Shown here: positions 6,437-7,441 of the stretch, one piece after another | Layout of the letters: the number at the start of each line of letters is the position of its first letter | How positions within the stretch are numbered: the first letter of the stretch is position 1 | Origin: an uncultured Eubacteriales bacterium | Lineage (GTDB): Bacteria; Bacillota; Clostridia; Oscillospirales; Acutalibacteraceae | Length of the DNA stretch: 7,441 nucleotides | Reading direction: 5' to 3' | NCBI GenBank assembly: GCA_934718145.1 | Contig: CAKUZC010000047.1 | Span: forward strand, 1-7,441 | Notes under the pieces: generated by a model | The model's input: only the letters and a program-made list of their open reading frames with translations | Told to the model about the DNA's origin: nothing | Databases searched by the model: none | Made by a program: the position numbers and the translations under genes

Positions 6437-6479
6437 TGTATATTTTTTAAATATATAAAAATAATTAAATTTTAATTTT

Positions 6480-6484
6480 GGAGG
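6480..6484 (+). promoter_or_regulatory. Strong ribosome binding site of rpsP
   Basis: A full GGAGG core lies 9 nt before the ATG at 6494. It is the most canonical site in the operon, as expected for a highly expressed ribosomal protein. The 57-nt ffh-rpsP gap otherwise contains only A/T-rich sequence with weak A/T palindromes and no convincing promoter or terminator. Confidence 0.75.
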
Positions 6485-6493
6485 AAAAGAAAA

Positions 6494-6757
6494 ATGTCAG
6501 TAAAAATAAGACTTCGCAGAATGGGAGCACACAAAAAACCTTTTTATAGAATAGTGGTTGCAGATTCCAGATCACCTCGTGATGGAAAATGTATAGAAGA
6601 AATAGGTTGTTACAATCCTATGGTTAACCCTGAGTATATAAAGCTCGATATGGACAAAGTTAATAAATGGATTTCAAATGGTGCACAACCTACTGATAGA
6701 GTTAGAACTATCATAAATAACATAAAAAATTCAAATAAGGAATCTGTCCAAGCTTAG
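6494..6757 (+). CDS. rpsP: 30S ribosomal protein S16
   Basis: Primary-binding small-subunit protein needed for assembly of the 5' and central domains of 16S rRNA. The 87-residue product is full length for the family (about 80-90). It begins with the hallmark [31 protein letters not shown] and continues with EEIGCYNP, which is typical of S16. The C-terminal part includes [15 protein letters not shown], the conserved helix entering the basic tail. The ATG has a GGAGG site 9 nt upstream. khpA begins 26 nt after the stop, and the gene sits in the usual place between ffh and khpA/rimM. Assignment is secure. Confidence 0.98.
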   Translation: MSVKIRLRRMGAHKKPFYRIVVADSRSPRDGKCIEEIGCYNPMVNPEYIKLDMDKVNKWISNGAQPTDRVRTIINNIKNSNKESVQA

Positions 6758-6783
6758 AAAAACCAAAAGGGGAACTTTTTATA

Positions 6784-7029
6784 ATGGATGATTTAATCGA
6801 AAATTTATTGAGAGTCATAGTGTCTAGGCTTGTCATTAATAAAGAAGCAGTTAGAATCGAGAAAGATGACTCCGCCAGAGATGGATTTGTTATTTACAGA
6901 GTTGTTGTTGATAACGAGGATATGGGAAGAGTTATAGGCAGAAAAGGTCGTACAGCCAAGTCTATCAGAAGTATAGCTATAGCTGCTGCGATTAAAAATA
7001 AGATTAAAATTGCTGTGGAAGTCGGTTAA
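6784..7029 (+). CDS. khpA: KhpA, KH-domain RNA-binding protein (YlqC family)
   Basis: Small cytoplasmic RNA-binding protein; in Gram-positive bacteria KhpA pairs with KhpB/EloR (Jag), binds many transcripts and influences cell elongation and division. The 81-residue product is full length. It is a single KH domain with a VIGRKGRTAKSIRSI segment (50-64) containing the GxxG loop GRKG (52-55), followed by a helix and the last beta strand (KIKIAVEVG). The ATG at 6784 is preceded by AGGGGA at a 10-nt spacing. It lies in the conserved slot between rpsP and rimM, 26 nt after rpsP. The link to cell-shape control is family knowledge and is not shown here. Confidence 0.95.
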   Translation: MDDLIENLLRVIVSRLVINKEAVRIEKDDSARDGFVIYRVVVDNEDMGRVIGRKGRTAKSIRSIAIAAAIKNKIKIAVEVG

Positions 7030-7045
7030 TGCTTGAATTTTTAAG

Positions 7046-7073
7046 TGCGTTCGGTGTGTTTTATCCGAGCGCA
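7046..7073 (+). other. Stem-loop in the khpA-rimM gap
   Basis: TGCGTTCGG (7046-7054) and CCGAGCGCA (7065-7073) form a 9-bp stem with one G-T wobble around a 10-nt loop. It is the most GC-rich hairpin of the rightward operon and fills most of the 69-nt gap. TTGTCTATT follows instead of a T run, so full intrinsic termination is unlikely. It may attenuate transcription, block 3' exonucleases, or mark a processing site; these are inferences. Confidence 0.6.
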
Positions 7074-7086
7074 TTGTCTATTAATC

Positions 7087-7094
7087 AGAGGTGA
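7087..7094 (+). promoter_or_regulatory. Ribosome binding site supporting the GTG start of rimM
   Basis: AGAGGTGA ends 4 nt before the GTG at 7099. The GTG inside this site (7091) is not usable because its frame reaches TGA after two codons, which leaves 7099 as the start. Confidence 0.75.
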
Positions 7095-7098
7095 AAAA

Positions 7099-7441
7099 GT
7101 GAAAAACAAAGAATATCTATGTATTGGTAAAGTAGTTGGGACAAGGGGAATACGTGGAGAAATTAAAGTGGAACAGTGGTGTGATTATCCTGAAAATTTT
7201 TATGATATAGAGAATATCTATATTGATATCAATTCTGAACCTTTAAACATAACAAGTTTGAGGGTTCATAAACGCCAAGTTTTATTGTCGATAGAAGGTA
7301 TTGATTGTAAAAATTCAGCTGAAATTTTACGTGGTAAACATCTTTATGCCTATAAAAAAGATATACCCCTTGAGGAAGGAAGGTATTTTATAGAAGACTT
7401 AAAAGGATGTACTGTTTTCCACTCTGAGAGCGGTATTGAAT
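7099..7441 (+). CDS. rimM: Ribosome maturation factor RimM, 3' end outside the window
   Basis: RimM binds ribosomal protein S19 and assists maturation of the 30S head domain and 16S rRNA processing. The visible 114 residues are about two thirds of the usual 165-175. The N-terminal beta-barrel begins YLCIGKVVGTRGIRGEIKV (6-24), the RimM signature; Arg stands where many homologues have His in the THG motif. It continues to about residue 90 with VLLSIEGIDCKNSAEILRGK (61-80), close to the family pattern for this region. The PRC-barrel domain starts at about 95 with RYFIEDLKGC and is cut by the window edge. The start is GTG with AGAGGTGA upstream. trmD and rplS are the expected next genes but cannot be seen. 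Confidence 0.94.
   Translation, partial: MKNKEYLCIGKVVGTRGIRGEIKVEQWCDYPENFYDIENIYIDINSEPLNITSLRVHKRQVLLSIEGIDCKNSAEILRGKHLYAYKKDIPLEEGRYFIEDLKGCTVFHSESGIE

Noticed and set aside
6441..6475. A/T-only palindromes between ffh and rpsP as a terminator or promoter
   Set aside because: The stems contain only A-T pairs and no T run follows in the right place. No -35/-10 pair with sensible spacing was found, so this is consistent with ordinary AT-rich spacer.

Overview
The window is AT-rich (about one third G+C by eye). It carries Gram-positive-style Shine-Dalgarno sequences (GGAGG, AAGGTGAT, GAGGTGA) and a ylxM-ffh-rpsP-khpA-rimM gene order typical of Bacillota. Four of the seven genes whose start is visible appear to begin with GTG or TTG. 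Together these suggest a low-GC clostridial Bacillota chromosome; the exact lineage cannot be read from this sequence.

Layout. (1) Positions 1-1244, plus strand: the 3' part of a gene whose start lies left of the window. It encodes three tandem copies of a domain of roughly 100 residues, rich in Asn and Tyr, that I do not recognise. A clear intrinsic terminator follows at 1274-1300 and could also work on the minus strand. (2) Positions 1458-4554, minus strand: a cell-wall group in the order polysaccharide deacetylase, amidase-fold/SH3b protein, murD. The first two genes are 30 nt apart and probably co-transcribed. murD follows after 85 nt and has its own good promoter candidate (2907-2935). 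(3) Positions 4555-4724: a divergent intergenic region with a strong promoter (TTGACA, 17 bp, TACACT) for the rightward genes. (4) Positions 4725-7441, plus strand: the SRP/ribosome operon ylxM-ffh-rpsP-khpA-rimM, with rimM cut by the right edge. No ftsY lies immediately upstream of ylxM, where B. subtilis has it.

How the genes fit together. MurD makes the cytoplasmic peptidoglycan precursor and the deacetylase probably trims N-acetyl groups from wall glycan outside the cell. The protein between them looks like an Amidase_3 fold that has lost its catalytic residues. It contains no histidine, has Gly at the catalytic Glu position, and has no signal peptide, so it is probably a cytosolic or non-classically exported pseudoenzyme. 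The rightward operon joins protein targeting (Ffh, YlxM) with small-subunit synthesis and maturation (S16, KhpA, RimM).

Most of the window is ordinary housekeeping DNA. The two items most worth pursuing are the unrecognised triple-repeat protein at the left edge and the histidine-free amidase homologue. I see no CRISPR array, tRNA, rRNA, insertion sequence or phage gene.
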